Under the pieces are notes generated by a model that saw only the letters and a list, made by a program, of their open reading frames with translations, searched no databases and was not told the DNA's origin. The position numbers and the translations under genes are program-made. From positions 1 through 31,003 of the forward strand of contig CABTYW010000018.1 of the NCBI GenBank assembly GCA_902489135.1: 31,003 nt of DNA, written 5' to 3'. Shown here in pieces: positions 15,909 to 23,669 of the stretch. How positions within the stretch are numbered: position 1 is the first letter of the stretch; the number at the start of each line of letters is the position of its first letter. Origin of the DNA: an uncultured Synergistaceae bacterium (GTDB lineage Bacteria > Synergistota > Synergistia > Synergistales > Dethiosulfovibrionaceae).

Positions 15909-17243
15909 ATGACTATGTTTCTTCATTCTTCGCTGGTGCTCGCGGCAGTGGTCGTCGCTTTTGCCATCAGCAAGAAATACAGGATGAGCACCGAGCTTTC
16001 CATGTTCATCTCCGCGCTCATCGGTCTGGCGGCCCACGTTCTGCTTCCCAAGGGCGTGGATCCCCGCTCGCCCCTGCCCTTCATGGAGATGATCCGTCAC
16101 ATCGTCGAGGGCTCCTTCACCTACTTCGACGTCTGTCTGACCTTCCTGACGGCCACGTTCTTCATGATGCTCTACAAGGAATCGGGCGGAGTGGCCTACA
16201 TCGTGCGCTGCATTGTGCGCAGTTTTCACTCCCGCCGTCTGGTGTGTCTGCTGTTTTTGACGCTGCTCATGCTGGTTCCCGGCGCCATTACCGGTTCGGG
16301 GGCCACGACGGTGCTCACCGTCGGCTCTCTCGTCGGTTCCGTCCTGATGGCCATGGGCGTCGAAGAGGATCGGCGCGTGGCGCTGATCTTCCTTCTGGCG
16401 GCCATGAGCGCGGCTTGCCCTCCCATCAATTTGTGGGCCATGATGGCTGCCGCCGGCGCCAATATGCCCTACGTGGGATTTGCGGCGCCTCTCGCCTTGA
16501 TGTCCATTGCCGGTGCCTTGTTTTCCACCTTCTGGCTGGCGGGACGGGGAAAGCCCATTGACCTCGACAGGGCCATGTCCGAACTGCCCGAAGCCCCCGA
16601 AGGCTGGAGCTGGCTCAAGGCCGTCCTTCCCTTTGCGGTGCTCATCGGCCTCATTCTCGCGGGACGCCTTTTCCCCTTCAACTTCCCCATCCTCGGTCTG
16701 CCCCTGGTGTTCATGATCGCCGCCTTGACGGTCATTCTGCTCAGCCCCGTCAAGCTCCGCGTGCTCAGCGTGGCCTGTCAGACTGTGGAGAACCTTCTGG
16801 GACTCGTGGGCGCCATGGTGGTCGTGGGCGTTCTGATCCAAATTCTGGCGCTCAGCGGTGCCCGCGGTCTGCTGTCGCTCATGGTGGTCACTCTGCCTCT
16901 GACAGTGCTCTATGCCACGCTGTGGCTCATTCTGCCTCTTTCCGAAGGCGTTCTTCAGTACGCCGTGGCTCCGCTTTTCGGCGTGCCGCTCATCATGCTG
17001 TTCAACATGCTGGGACTTGATCCCGTGGTCTCTCTGGCGACCTGGTCGGTGATGTGGCCCGTGGGCGATTTCCTGCCTCCCACAGCCGTGGTGGGACGCG
17101 CCGCCGTCATGGAGCTGGACTACAAGGGCGACTACTGGCGCGGTTTCGTCAAGGCCGCCGTCGTTCCCATGGTCTTCATTCTCGCCCTCTGCACCGTCTG
17201 CATGATCTACAGCAAAGAACTTGCCGCTGTAATTGGAGGTTAA
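15909..17243 (+). CDS. DctM/IT-superfamily-like permease
   Basis: 444 residues with about eleven hydrophobic segments. PGAITGSGATTVLTVGSLVGSVLMAMGV and AACPPINLWAMMAAAGANMPYVGFAAPL follow the two-half pattern of TRAP large permeases (DctM) and related ion-transporter-superfamily carriers, with the usual Pro-Pro and Thr/Ser-Gly-rich re-entrant loops. No DctQ (four-helix small subunit) or DctP (binding protein) gene is beside it, so it is not a standard TRAP system. A 54-residue membrane protein starts six bases after the stop, and a small exported protein precedes it. Import of a peptide product or acylated amino acid is inferred from the flanking hydrolases. ATG 15909 follows AAAGGA by nine bases. 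Confidence 0.75.
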   Translation: MTMFLHSSLVLAAVVVAFAISKKYRMSTELSMFISALIGLAAHVLLPKGVDPRSPLPFMEMIRHIVEGSFTYFDVCLTFLTATFFMMLYKESGGVAYIVRCIVRSFHSRRLVCLLFLTLLMLVPGAITGSGATTVLTVGSLVGSVLMAMGVEEDRRVALIFLLAAMSAACPPINLWAMMAAAGANMPYVGFAAPLALMSIAGALFSTFWLAGRGKPIDLDRAMSELPEAPEGWSWLKAVLPFAVLIGLILAGRLFPFNFPILGLPLVFMIAALTVILLSPVKLRVLSVACQTVENLLGLVGAMVVVGVLIQILALSGARGLLSLMVVTLPLTVLYATLWLILPLSEGVLQYAVAPLFGVPLIMLFNMLGLDPVVSLATWSVMWPVGDFLPPTAVVGRAAVMELDYKGDYWRGFVKAAVVPMVFILALCTVCMIYSKELAAVIGG

Positions 17244-17248
17244 GCCCG

Positions 17249-17413
17249 ATGATTATGCTCAATACTGTCGTAATGTGGCTGTACTACGCGATCGCAGCGT
17301 TTTTCCTGATTGCGGTCGTCGTGAATTTCGTCAGAACGAAGGATGCCCAGAAGGCCGTGCTCTACAGCATCATTATGATGCCCTTCGTTCTGAGACTTCT
17401 GCGCCTCAAGTAA
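17249..17413 (+). CDS. 54-residue membrane protein, permease partner candidate
   Basis: 54 residues. GGAGGT (17235-17240) precedes the ATG by eight bases, and the start lies five bases after the permease stop codon, so translation is probably coupled. Residues ~5-27 (NTVVMWLYYAIAAFFLIAVVVNF) form one membrane span; residues ~38-51 (LYSIIMMPFVLRLL) form a shorter hydrophobic segment; basic residues (RTKDAQK, RLLRLK) lie between and after. It is too short for DctQ but in the place where a small subunit would be. Function unknown; a small subunit or stabiliser of the permease is the best guess. Confidence 0.75.
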   Translation: MIMLNTVVMWLYYAIAAFFLIAVVVNFVRTKDAQKAVLYSIIMMPFVLRLLRLK

Positions 17414-17429
17414 AAAGGAGGAGCGCATT

Positions 17430-18599
17430 ATGAATCTGAAAGGTGTCAAAGTTCTGACTCTTCTCATGGCCGGAGCCGCTGCGGCGACGGCGGGAATGCT
17501 CTTTAAAGAGCACCGCGAATACAAAGAAGCCGTGGTTCCCAGTGCGGCTCTGACGCAGGTGAAAAAACTCAGCGATTACTTCCCCGAAGGCAAAATCAAG
17601 GGCACCATCAACGACGCCAACGTTTATTTCTTCGACAGCGGCGTTCCCGGCGGCACGGCGCTCATTATCGGCGGAACCCATCCCGAAGAGCCGGTGGCGG
17701 TCATGGCGGCCACGGCTTTCACCGAAAACGTGAAGGTCACTCAGGGACGTGTCATCATTATTGACCGAATCAACACCAGCGGCTCCACCGTGACGCGACT
17801 GGGCGAAGCTTATCCGCGGTTTTTCCACGTGAAAACCGATTGGGGCGTCAAAAAATGGCGCTACGGCGACCGCTCTGGCAACCCTCTTGACTCCTGGCCC
17901 GATCCCGAAGTGTACATTCACTACCCCAGCGGCCAGAATTTGGCCTACATGGACATCCGCAACGCCAACCGCAACTGGCCGGGGCGTCCCAACGGCCTGC
18001 TGACGGAGCGCACGGCCTATGCCGCCATGGAACTGATCCGCAAGGAAAAAGTCAATCTCACCATGGACTTCCACGAGGCTGAACTGGAGTACCCCGTGGA
18101 GAACACCATGGTGGTGCACGAAAAAGGACAGGACGTGGGCGCCATGACGTCCATGACCCTGACGTCCACGATGTTCGACGTGCCCATCGGCATGGAGTTC
18201 TCACCCAAGGCGCTGCACGGTCTTTCTCACCGCGAGATCGGAGATTTTTCCGACGCCGCGTCCTATCTGTGCGAAGTGGCCGAGCCCATGCTTGACCGCA
18301 TCCGCGGCATCACCGACGAAGAGCTGCTCATGTCCGGCAAGGATCGTTTCGTCATGAAAGCCGGCGAGCACCATCTTCTCTATTCGCCCATCGACGAAAA
18401 CGGCTGGCCTGCCAAAAAGCGCGTGGGACGCCACGTTCAGACCTTGCTCACGCTGCTGGAAGTCAATAATATGGTCCATCCCGAACAGACCATTCTTATT
18501 GAGGGCATGCCGGGCTATCAGGAAATTATGGAAAAAGACCTGGGGCTCCTGTATCACGACCCCTCAAAGGCCCCTCAGGACAAAGTTTATTACGATTAG
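17430..18599 (+). CDS. Membrane-anchored succinylglutamate desuccinylase/aspartoacylase-like enzyme (M14-type)
   Basis: 389 residues. The N-terminus (GVKVLTLLMAGAAAATAGMLF) is a signal anchor or uncleaved signal, so the enzyme faces the periplasm. The zinc site of the family is complete: GGTHPEEP gives His84 and Glu87, and MDFHEAELEY gives His215. The substrate-binding Asn-Arg pair appears in RNANRNWPG (about 180-183). Glu282 in YLCEVAEP is a candidate catalytic Glu. Family members remove acyl groups from amino acids or act as carboxypeptidases. The extracytoplasmic location differs from cytoplasmic AstE. It starts 16 bases after the 54-residue gene, so it belongs to the permease operon. The exact substrate is unknown. 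Confidence 0.82.
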   Translation: MNLKGVKVLTLLMAGAAAATAGMLFKEHREYKEAVVPSAALTQVKKLSDYFPEGKIKGTINDANVYFFDSGVPGGTALIIGGTHPEEPVAVMAATAFTENVKVTQGRVIIIDRINTSGSTVTRLGEAYPRFFHVKTDWGVKKWRYGDRSGNPLDSWPDPEVYIHYPSGQNLAYMDIRNANRNWPGRPNGLLTERTAYAAMELIRKEKVNLTMDFHEAELEYPVENTMVVHEKGQDVGAMTSMTLTSTMFDVPIGMEFSPKALHGLSHREIGDFSDAASYLCEVAEPMLDRIRGITDEELLMSGKDRFVMKAGEHHLLYSPIDENGWPAKKRVGRHVQTLLTLLEVNNMVHPEQTILIEGMPGYQEIMEKDLGLLYHDPSKAPQDKVYYD

Positions 18600-18643
18600 C
18601 GATTTCTCGCACGGCTGCGCGGTTCGTCCCGGAAAAAAGGGCG

Positions 18644-18666
18644 ACCGGGCAGCCGCTGCCGGTTTT
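18644..18666 (+). terminator. Weak hairpin after the M14-type gene
   Basis: ACCGGGCAG pairs with CTGCCGGT around a CCG loop (one bulged G), followed by four T. It may partly end the permease operon before dipeptidase C. Confidence 0.4.
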
Positions 18667-18785
18667 GCCCGTGGAAAACGGCGGAGCTTCTCCGGCACCG
18701 GGAGCCGTCCCGCCAAAGCGGTGAGCTGTGCAGCAACGGCGGTTTGGAGAAGTTGCGACATTGAGACGAAGGAGAAAAAATCAAC

Positions 18786-20450
18786 ATGAGAAAAGTTTCG
18801 GCAGTCTTTGCGGCAGCGGCGCTGTTGGCCGGCGCCACCGCGGCCGTTTCCTGCACTCCCCTGGGAGTGGGAGCGAAAGCGACCACCGACGGATCGATTT
18901 TAGTCGCTCATACCTGCGACGGCTGGTACGACGCCCGCGTCAAAGTCGTTCCCGGCGGCGCCCACAAACCCGGCGAGACGGTGGACGTGAAGATCGTCTC
19001 CTGCAAGGATTCCCGTCCCGGGCGCGAGCTCACCGTTACCGGGCAAATTCCGCAGGCGGAGCGCACCTTCACCTATTTCCATATCGGCTATCCCTTTATG
19101 AACGAGCATCAGGTCGTCATGGGCGAGCAGACCTGGACGGGACGCGACGAAGTTCAGAGCTCCGCCGGGCTGTTTTACATCGAAAACCTTGAAGCTCTGG
19201 GACTTCAACGCGCCAAAACGGCCCGCGAAGCCATCACGGTCATGGGCATTCTCGCCGAGAAATACGGCTACGGCGACGGCGGCGAAGAGCTGGTTATCGG
19301 CGACGGCAAAGAGCTGTGGGTCTTTGAGATCTGCGGTGCGGGACTGCTCTGGACCAGAGACAGCGGGAAGCCCGGCGCCATCTGGGCGGCCCGCCGTGTC
19401 CCCGAAGACCACTTCTTCGTGGGCGCCAACCGCTCCCGCCTGGGCGTCATCGACTTCAACGACAAAGAGAACTTCATGTACTCCTCCAACATTACCGAGC
19501 TTGCCGAAAAGATGGGCTGGTGGAAGAAGGGCGAGCCCTTCAACTTCTCTCACATCTTTGACAACGGCAGCTACGGCGAGAACGCCAAGAACGACTTCGG
19601 CTGCTCCCGCCGGGAGTGGAGAGCCATGAGCCTCGTGGCCCCCTCTCTTAACTTGACGCCGGGCTCCGGACTTCAGGATTACCCCTTCTCCGTCAAACCC
19701 GAGAAGAAACTCAGCGTCCGCGATTTGGAGCTTATTTACAGCGACCATCTCGAGGGCACGCCCTACGACATGACCAAAGGTCTGGCAGCCGGCCCCTTCG
19801 GATCGCCTGCCCGCTACCGCCCGCAGAAACCCAAGCATCACATGGAAGAGCGCAAGGCGTGGGCTTCATGGGAGCGCGCCATCGCCGTTCCGCAGTGCTC
19901 CTACAGCTTCATCGCCCAGACCCGCGCCGACCTGCCCGCAGCCATCGGCGGCGTGCTCTGGTTCGGCCTTGCCGCCCCCGACACCACCGTGTACGCCCCC
20001 ATCTATGCCGGAGTGACCCAACTCCCCCGCAACTGGGGCGACAACGACCGCGTCAACTTCAACACCCACAACCCCTGGTGGGCTTTCAACTTCGTGCAGC
20101 AGTGGGCACAGCACCGCTGGGACATGATGTACCCCGAGATCCGCGCCAAAAAGTCCGAGTTGGAGAAAAACTATTTCGACGCCCAACCCGGCGTCGAGAA
20201 GGAAGCCGCTGCGCTTTACGCCAAAGATCCGGCCACCGCGAAGACCTTCCTGACCGACTACGTGTGCAACACGCTGAAGTCCCTCGAGAAGGACTGGTGG
20301 GGGTTCGCCGGCCATCTGGTGTCCAAATACGGTCAGCTTCCCTATTACATCGACAACGACAAGATCGTCTCTCCCGGCTACGATCCCCAGTGGCTGGAAG
20401 CCGTCGATTTCGGCGGCACCATGGCCGACGACATCAAAAACGGCCGCTGA
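18786..20450 (+). CDS. Exported C69-family dipeptidase C
   Basis: 554 residues. The signal peptide MRKVSAVFAAAALLAGATAAVS leads to Cys23 in SCTPLGVGAKATTDGS; Ala-Val-Ser at -3 to -1 fits signal peptidase I, again leaving Cys first. It shares long blocks with dipeptidase A: AHTCDGWYDARVKVVPGG, ERTFTYFHIGYPFMNEHQVVMGEQTWTGRDEVQSSAGLFYIENLEALGLQRAKTAREAI (shortened here to its key parts: FHIGYPFMNE, QRAKTAREAI), and VGANRSRLGVIDF. A and C therefore look like a recent duplication, with B an older branch. AAGGAG stands 11 bases before the ATG. A strong terminator follows, marking the end of the locus. Confidence 0.93.
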   Translation: MRKVSAVFAAAALLAGATAAVSCTPLGVGAKATTDGSILVAHTCDGWYDARVKVVPGGAHKPGETVDVKIVSCKDSRPGRELTVTGQIPQAERTFTYFHIGYPFMNEHQVVMGEQTWTGRDEVQSSAGLFYIENLEALGLQRAKTAREAITVMGILAEKYGYGDGGEELVIGDGKELWVFEICGAGLLWTRDSGKPGAIWAARRVPEDHFFVGANRSRLGVIDFNDKENFMYSSNITELAEKMGWWKKGEPFNFSHIFDNGSYGENAKNDFGCSRREWRAMSLVAPSLNLTPGSGLQDYPFSVKPEKKLSVRDLELIYSDHLEGTPYDMTKGLAAGPFGSPARYRPQKPKHHMEERKAWASWERAIAVPQCSYSFIAQTRADLPAAIGGVLWFGLAAPDTTVYAPIYAGVTQLPRNWGDNDRVNFNTHNPWWAFNFVQQWAQHRWDMMYPEIRAKKSELEKNYFDAQPGVEKEAAALYAKDPATAKTFLTDYVCNTLKSLEKDWWGFAGHLVSKYGQLPYYIDNDKIVSPGYDPQWLEAVDFGGTMADDIKNGR

Positions 20451-20475
20451 TCTTGCTCCTGCCAAAAACTCAAAG

Positions 20476-20519
20476 AGAAGAGGCGGAAATCCCCGCACGG
20501 GATTTCCGCCTCTTCTTTC
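20476..20519. terminator. Strong terminator between convergent dipeptidase C and RND operons
   Basis: Perfect 18-base arms at 20476-20493 and 20499-20516 with a 5-base loop, then TTT on the plus strand. The minus strand also has an A/T-biased outer flank, so it can serve both convergent units. Confidence 0.8.
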
Positions 20520-20618
20520 ATCGGATTCTTTAGGGCTTCGCTTTCGGCCGACTTTTGCCGATGCTGCTTTCAAGGCCCGGGAACCTCAGTGATTTTTCCG
20601 CGTCCTTGCCTTCAACGA

Positions 20619-23600
20619 TCAGCTTCCAGGCTCTCGTTTTTTGTCGGGACAGGGCACGTGAAAGGCCATGGCCGTCGCCACGGGAATGAACAGCAACGTC
20701 AGGACGGTGCTGACCGTCAGTCCCGCCATGATGGTCACCGCCATGGGCTTAAAGAGGATGTCCCACAGCAGGGGGATCATGCCCAGAACCGTTGTCAAGG
20801 CCGACATGGACACGGGCCGCAGGCGGCTGACGCCGTTTTCCACAATGGTTTCATAGGGATCGCGGCCGGCAGCGAAGTCCGCACTGACCTGATCGAGAAG
20901 CACGATGGAGTTCTTCGCCAACATTCCCACCAGACTGAGCAGCCCGACCAGAGCCAGGAAACTGACGGACATGCGCGCAACCGTCAGGCCGAACACCATG
21001 CCGATGAGCACCAGCGGCAAAGAACAGAAGATAATCAGGGGCTGGCGGAAATCGTTGAACAAAAACACCATAATGGCAAGCACCAAAATGAGCGTCGGAA
21101 TAAAGGCCACCTTCATGGCGTCGAGGGCGTCGTCGGAAAGCTCCTTTTCTCCGCCCCATTCCAACGAATATCCTCGGGGAAGTTCCAGCGCTTCAATTGC
21201 CGGCTTAACCCTCTTCCACAGAGCGTCGGCGTTTTCTCCCAGCCGAACTTCACTGGCCACCGACAGGACACGGCTGCGGTTGCGGTGCATGATAATATTG
21301 TCCTCCAACACCATATCCAGCGACGAAACGACGGTACTGAGGGGCACGGAGGCCCGCGCCGCAGGCGCCCAAATGGGGAAAGAGCCGAGGCGATCCATCT
21401 GGTGCCGCTCCGCCGGCACCAGCGATGCCAGAATGGGCAGGGAGCGGTCGCCGTCGCGGTAGGCGCCGACAGGCAACCCCGTAGTGGCCAGCAGGATGTC
21501 CCGATTGATCATGGGACGAGTCAGCCCCAGACTGCGCATCTGATCCTTCATGACCTGCGGGCAAATGACCTCCGCGGGTTCTCTCCAGTCTGTGCGCACA
21601 AAACAGCTTGCAGGGTCTCTCCTGATAATTTCCACGGCCTGATCGGCAAGACGCCTCAGAACGGACGAATCGTCGCCGTAAAACCGGGCTTCCAGCTTGG
21701 GCGCCATGCCGCTGCCCTTGGAAAAGGTTTTCACGACGCCCTCAACGCCGGGAAGGTCTTCGTCGATGTACTTCTGCGCTTTCAGCAGCGTGGGGCGAGT
21801 CTGACTTTCGTCGTGGGTCTCCACAAGGAGAAAGGAATAGGCCGTATTGGGGACCGAAGGCGAATAGGTCAGCATAAACCTCAGGCTACTGCCGCCGATA
21901 ACGGACGTGACGTTTTTCACCTCCGGCAGAGATCGGAGATATTTTTCAAGCTCCACGGCCGAACGGCGCGTGGCCTGAAGCGACGACCCCTCCTCGCGCC
22001 ACAGGTCGATGGTCATATATTCCGTGTTAGCGTCGGGGAAAAAGGAGTGGGTCAGTCTGCCGAAGCCGTAAAGCGACGCCGCGAAGAGCGCCGCAGTGAG
22101 ACCGACGGTGAGAAGGCGGTGGTGAAGGCAGCCTTCCAGCAGCGCGCGATAGGCGCAGAACAGCGGGCGGTGATAGGGATCGTCGTCGCTCTTGCCGGGG
22201 CGTAGCAAAATTTTGCCGAACACCGGCGTCGCCGTAAGCGCCAGCGCCCAGCTGATCATCATGGAAATACCCACCACCTGAAGCAGCGATCGGCAGTACT
22301 CTCCCGTGGAGTCCGTGGACAATCCGATGGGGGCAAAGGCAACGACGGCGATAAACGTGCCGCCCAGCATCGCCCACTTGGAAGCCTCGACGGTCTGAGA
22401 AGCGGCCTCTTCGGGCTCAAGGCCGCGCTCGACGCCTACCAGCATTCCCTCGGAAACCACAATGGCATTGTCCACCAGAGAGCCCAGTGCGAGGATCAGC
22501 GCGCCTAAAGAGACGATTTGCAGAAAAATTCCGAAGTAATTCATGACCATAAACGTGGCCGCAATGGTGAGAACGAGGACAATGCCGATGGTGACGCCCG
22601 TCCGCATTCCCATAAAGATAAGAAGCACGCCCACCACAATAGCCACGGACTCCATCAAATTGACGATGAAATCGTAAATCGATGCCGTCACCTTTTGGGA
22701 CTGCATGTAAATTTCGTTCAGTTCCATGCCGATGGGGCAGTGTATTTCCAGTTCGTCGAGTCGCTGAGCCACCCGACGTCCCATGGACACCACATTGCCT
22801 CCCGTCACCGTGGAAATGCCCAACCCCAAAGCGGGACGGCCGTTGAAACGCATCATCAGCGTTTGAGGATCGATAAAATCGCGGCGCACCGTGGCCACTT
22901 CGCGCAGTCGGATCAGGCGTTCGCCGACGCCGCCGATCACCAGATCGGCCACGTCGTCAACCGACGCAATGCCTCCGGTGGGCGATATTCTCACGTAACG
23001 GTCGCCCTGTATGGTGGAACCCACGGCGGAAAGTTCGTTCTGCTGGTTCAGCACCTGGAAGATGGCGCCGGGCTGAAGTCCCAGCGAAGAAAGGCGGTTC
23101 ATGGAGAACTCCACGTAAATGCCTTCCTTCTGCTCGCCGATCACCTCCACGCTGGACACCTCGGGCACGAGGACAAGCTGCTTCTTTAAGAAATTGGCGT
23201 AATCCAGCAGCTGCTTCATGTTGTAGCCGTCGCCCACCAGCGCGTAGTACTGACCGTAGACGTCGCCGAAGTCGTTATTCACAAGGATGGAGCTTCCCGG
23301 CGGCATGGTAATCTGTACGTCGTAAAGTTTCTGCCGCAGGACGTCCCAAATCTGCGGAAGGTCGGAGGATTGGTATTTATCCTTGATGTCAACATAAATC
23401 ACGGCCAAACCCGGCATGGAATGGGAACGAAGGGTTTTGATTTCTCCCATGGTCTGGATGGCTTCTTCCACGCGGTCGGTGACCTGACTTTCCACCTCCG
23501 GCGCCGTTGAGCCGGGATAAATCACGGTGACTACGGCGGTCTTGACGGTAAAGGAGGGATCTTCAAGCTTGCCGATCCTGAAATAGGCAAAAATTCCTCC

Positions 23601-23669
23601 AAGGGCGATGAGCGCGCAGAGGAACAACACGACGTTTTTTCTTTTCAGACTTGCTCCGGCAATGTTCAT
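20619..23669 (-). CDS. RND-family efflux permease (HAE1/AcrB-like)
   Basis: 1016 residues, normal for an AcrB-type inner-membrane pump of the HAE1 class. It has an N-terminal span (VVLFLCALIALGGIFAYF), DPSFTVKTAVVTVIYPGSTAPEVE, large periplasmic loops, and the duplicated six-helix halves. In helix 4 the usual Asp-Asp pair of AcrB (407/408) reads Asp400-Asn401 (LGSLVDNAIVVSEG), while the helix-10 Lys is kept (Lys919, MLAKNSIVLLDQ). Proton coupling would then rest on one Asp; this variant occurs in other RND subfamilies. The ATG is directly after the stop of the membrane fusion gene (TAAATG). No outer-membrane factor is nearby, so a TolC-like partner elsewhere is needed. Substrate unknown. Confidence 0.92.
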   Translation of the reverse strand: MNIAGASLKRKNVVLFLCALIALGGIFAYFRIGKLEDPSFTVKTAVVTVIYPGSTAPEVESQVTDRVEEAIQTMGEIKTLRSHSMPGLAVIYVDIKDKYQSSDLPQIWDVLRQKLYDVQITMPPGSSILVNNDFGDVYGQYYALVGDGYNMKQLLDYANFLKKQLVLVPEVSSVEVIGEQKEGIYVEFSMNRLSSLGLQPGAIFQVLNQQNELSAVGSTIQGDRYVRISPTGGIASVDDVADLVIGGVGERLIRLREVATVRRDFIDPQTLMMRFNGRPALGLGISTVTGGNVVSMGRRVAQRLDELEIHCPIGMELNEIYMQSQKVTASIYDFIVNLMESVAIVVGVLLIFMGMRTGVTIGIVLVLTIAATFMVMNYFGIFLQIVSLGALILALGSLVDNAIVVSEGMLVGVERGLEPEEAASQTVEASKWAMLGGTFIAVVAFAPIGLSTDSTGEYCRSLLQVVGISMMISWALALTATPVFGKILLRPGKSDDDPYHRPLFCAYRALLEGCLHHRLLTVGLTAALFAASLYGFGRLTHSFFPDANTEYMTIDLWREEGSSLQATRRSAVELEKYLRSLPEVKNVTSVIGGSSLRFMLTYSPSVPNTAYSFLLVETHDESQTRPTLLKAQKYIDEDLPGVEGVVKTFSKGSGMAPKLEARFYGDDSSVLRRLADQAVEIIRRDPASCFVRTDWREPAEVICPQVMKDQMRSLGLTRPMINRDILLATTGLPVGAYRDGDRSLPILASLVPAERHQMDRLGSFPIWAPAARASVPLSTVVSSLDMVLEDNIIMHRNRSRVLSVASEVRLGENADALWKRVKPAIEALELPRGYSLEWGGEKELSDDALDAMKVAFIPTLILVLAIMVFLFNDFRQPLIIFCSLPLVLIGMVFGLTVARMSVSFLALVGLLSLVGMLAKNSIVLLDQVSADFAAGRDPYETIVENGVSRLRPVSMSALTTVLGMIPLLWDILFKPMAVTIMAGLTVSTVLTLLFIPVATAMAFHVPCPDKKREPGS

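Noticed and set aside
20589..22205. Plus-strand open frame (538 residues) opposite the RND gene
   Set aside because: It is antisense to a clear AcrB-like gene and its residue content (His, Gln, Arg) is not protein-like.
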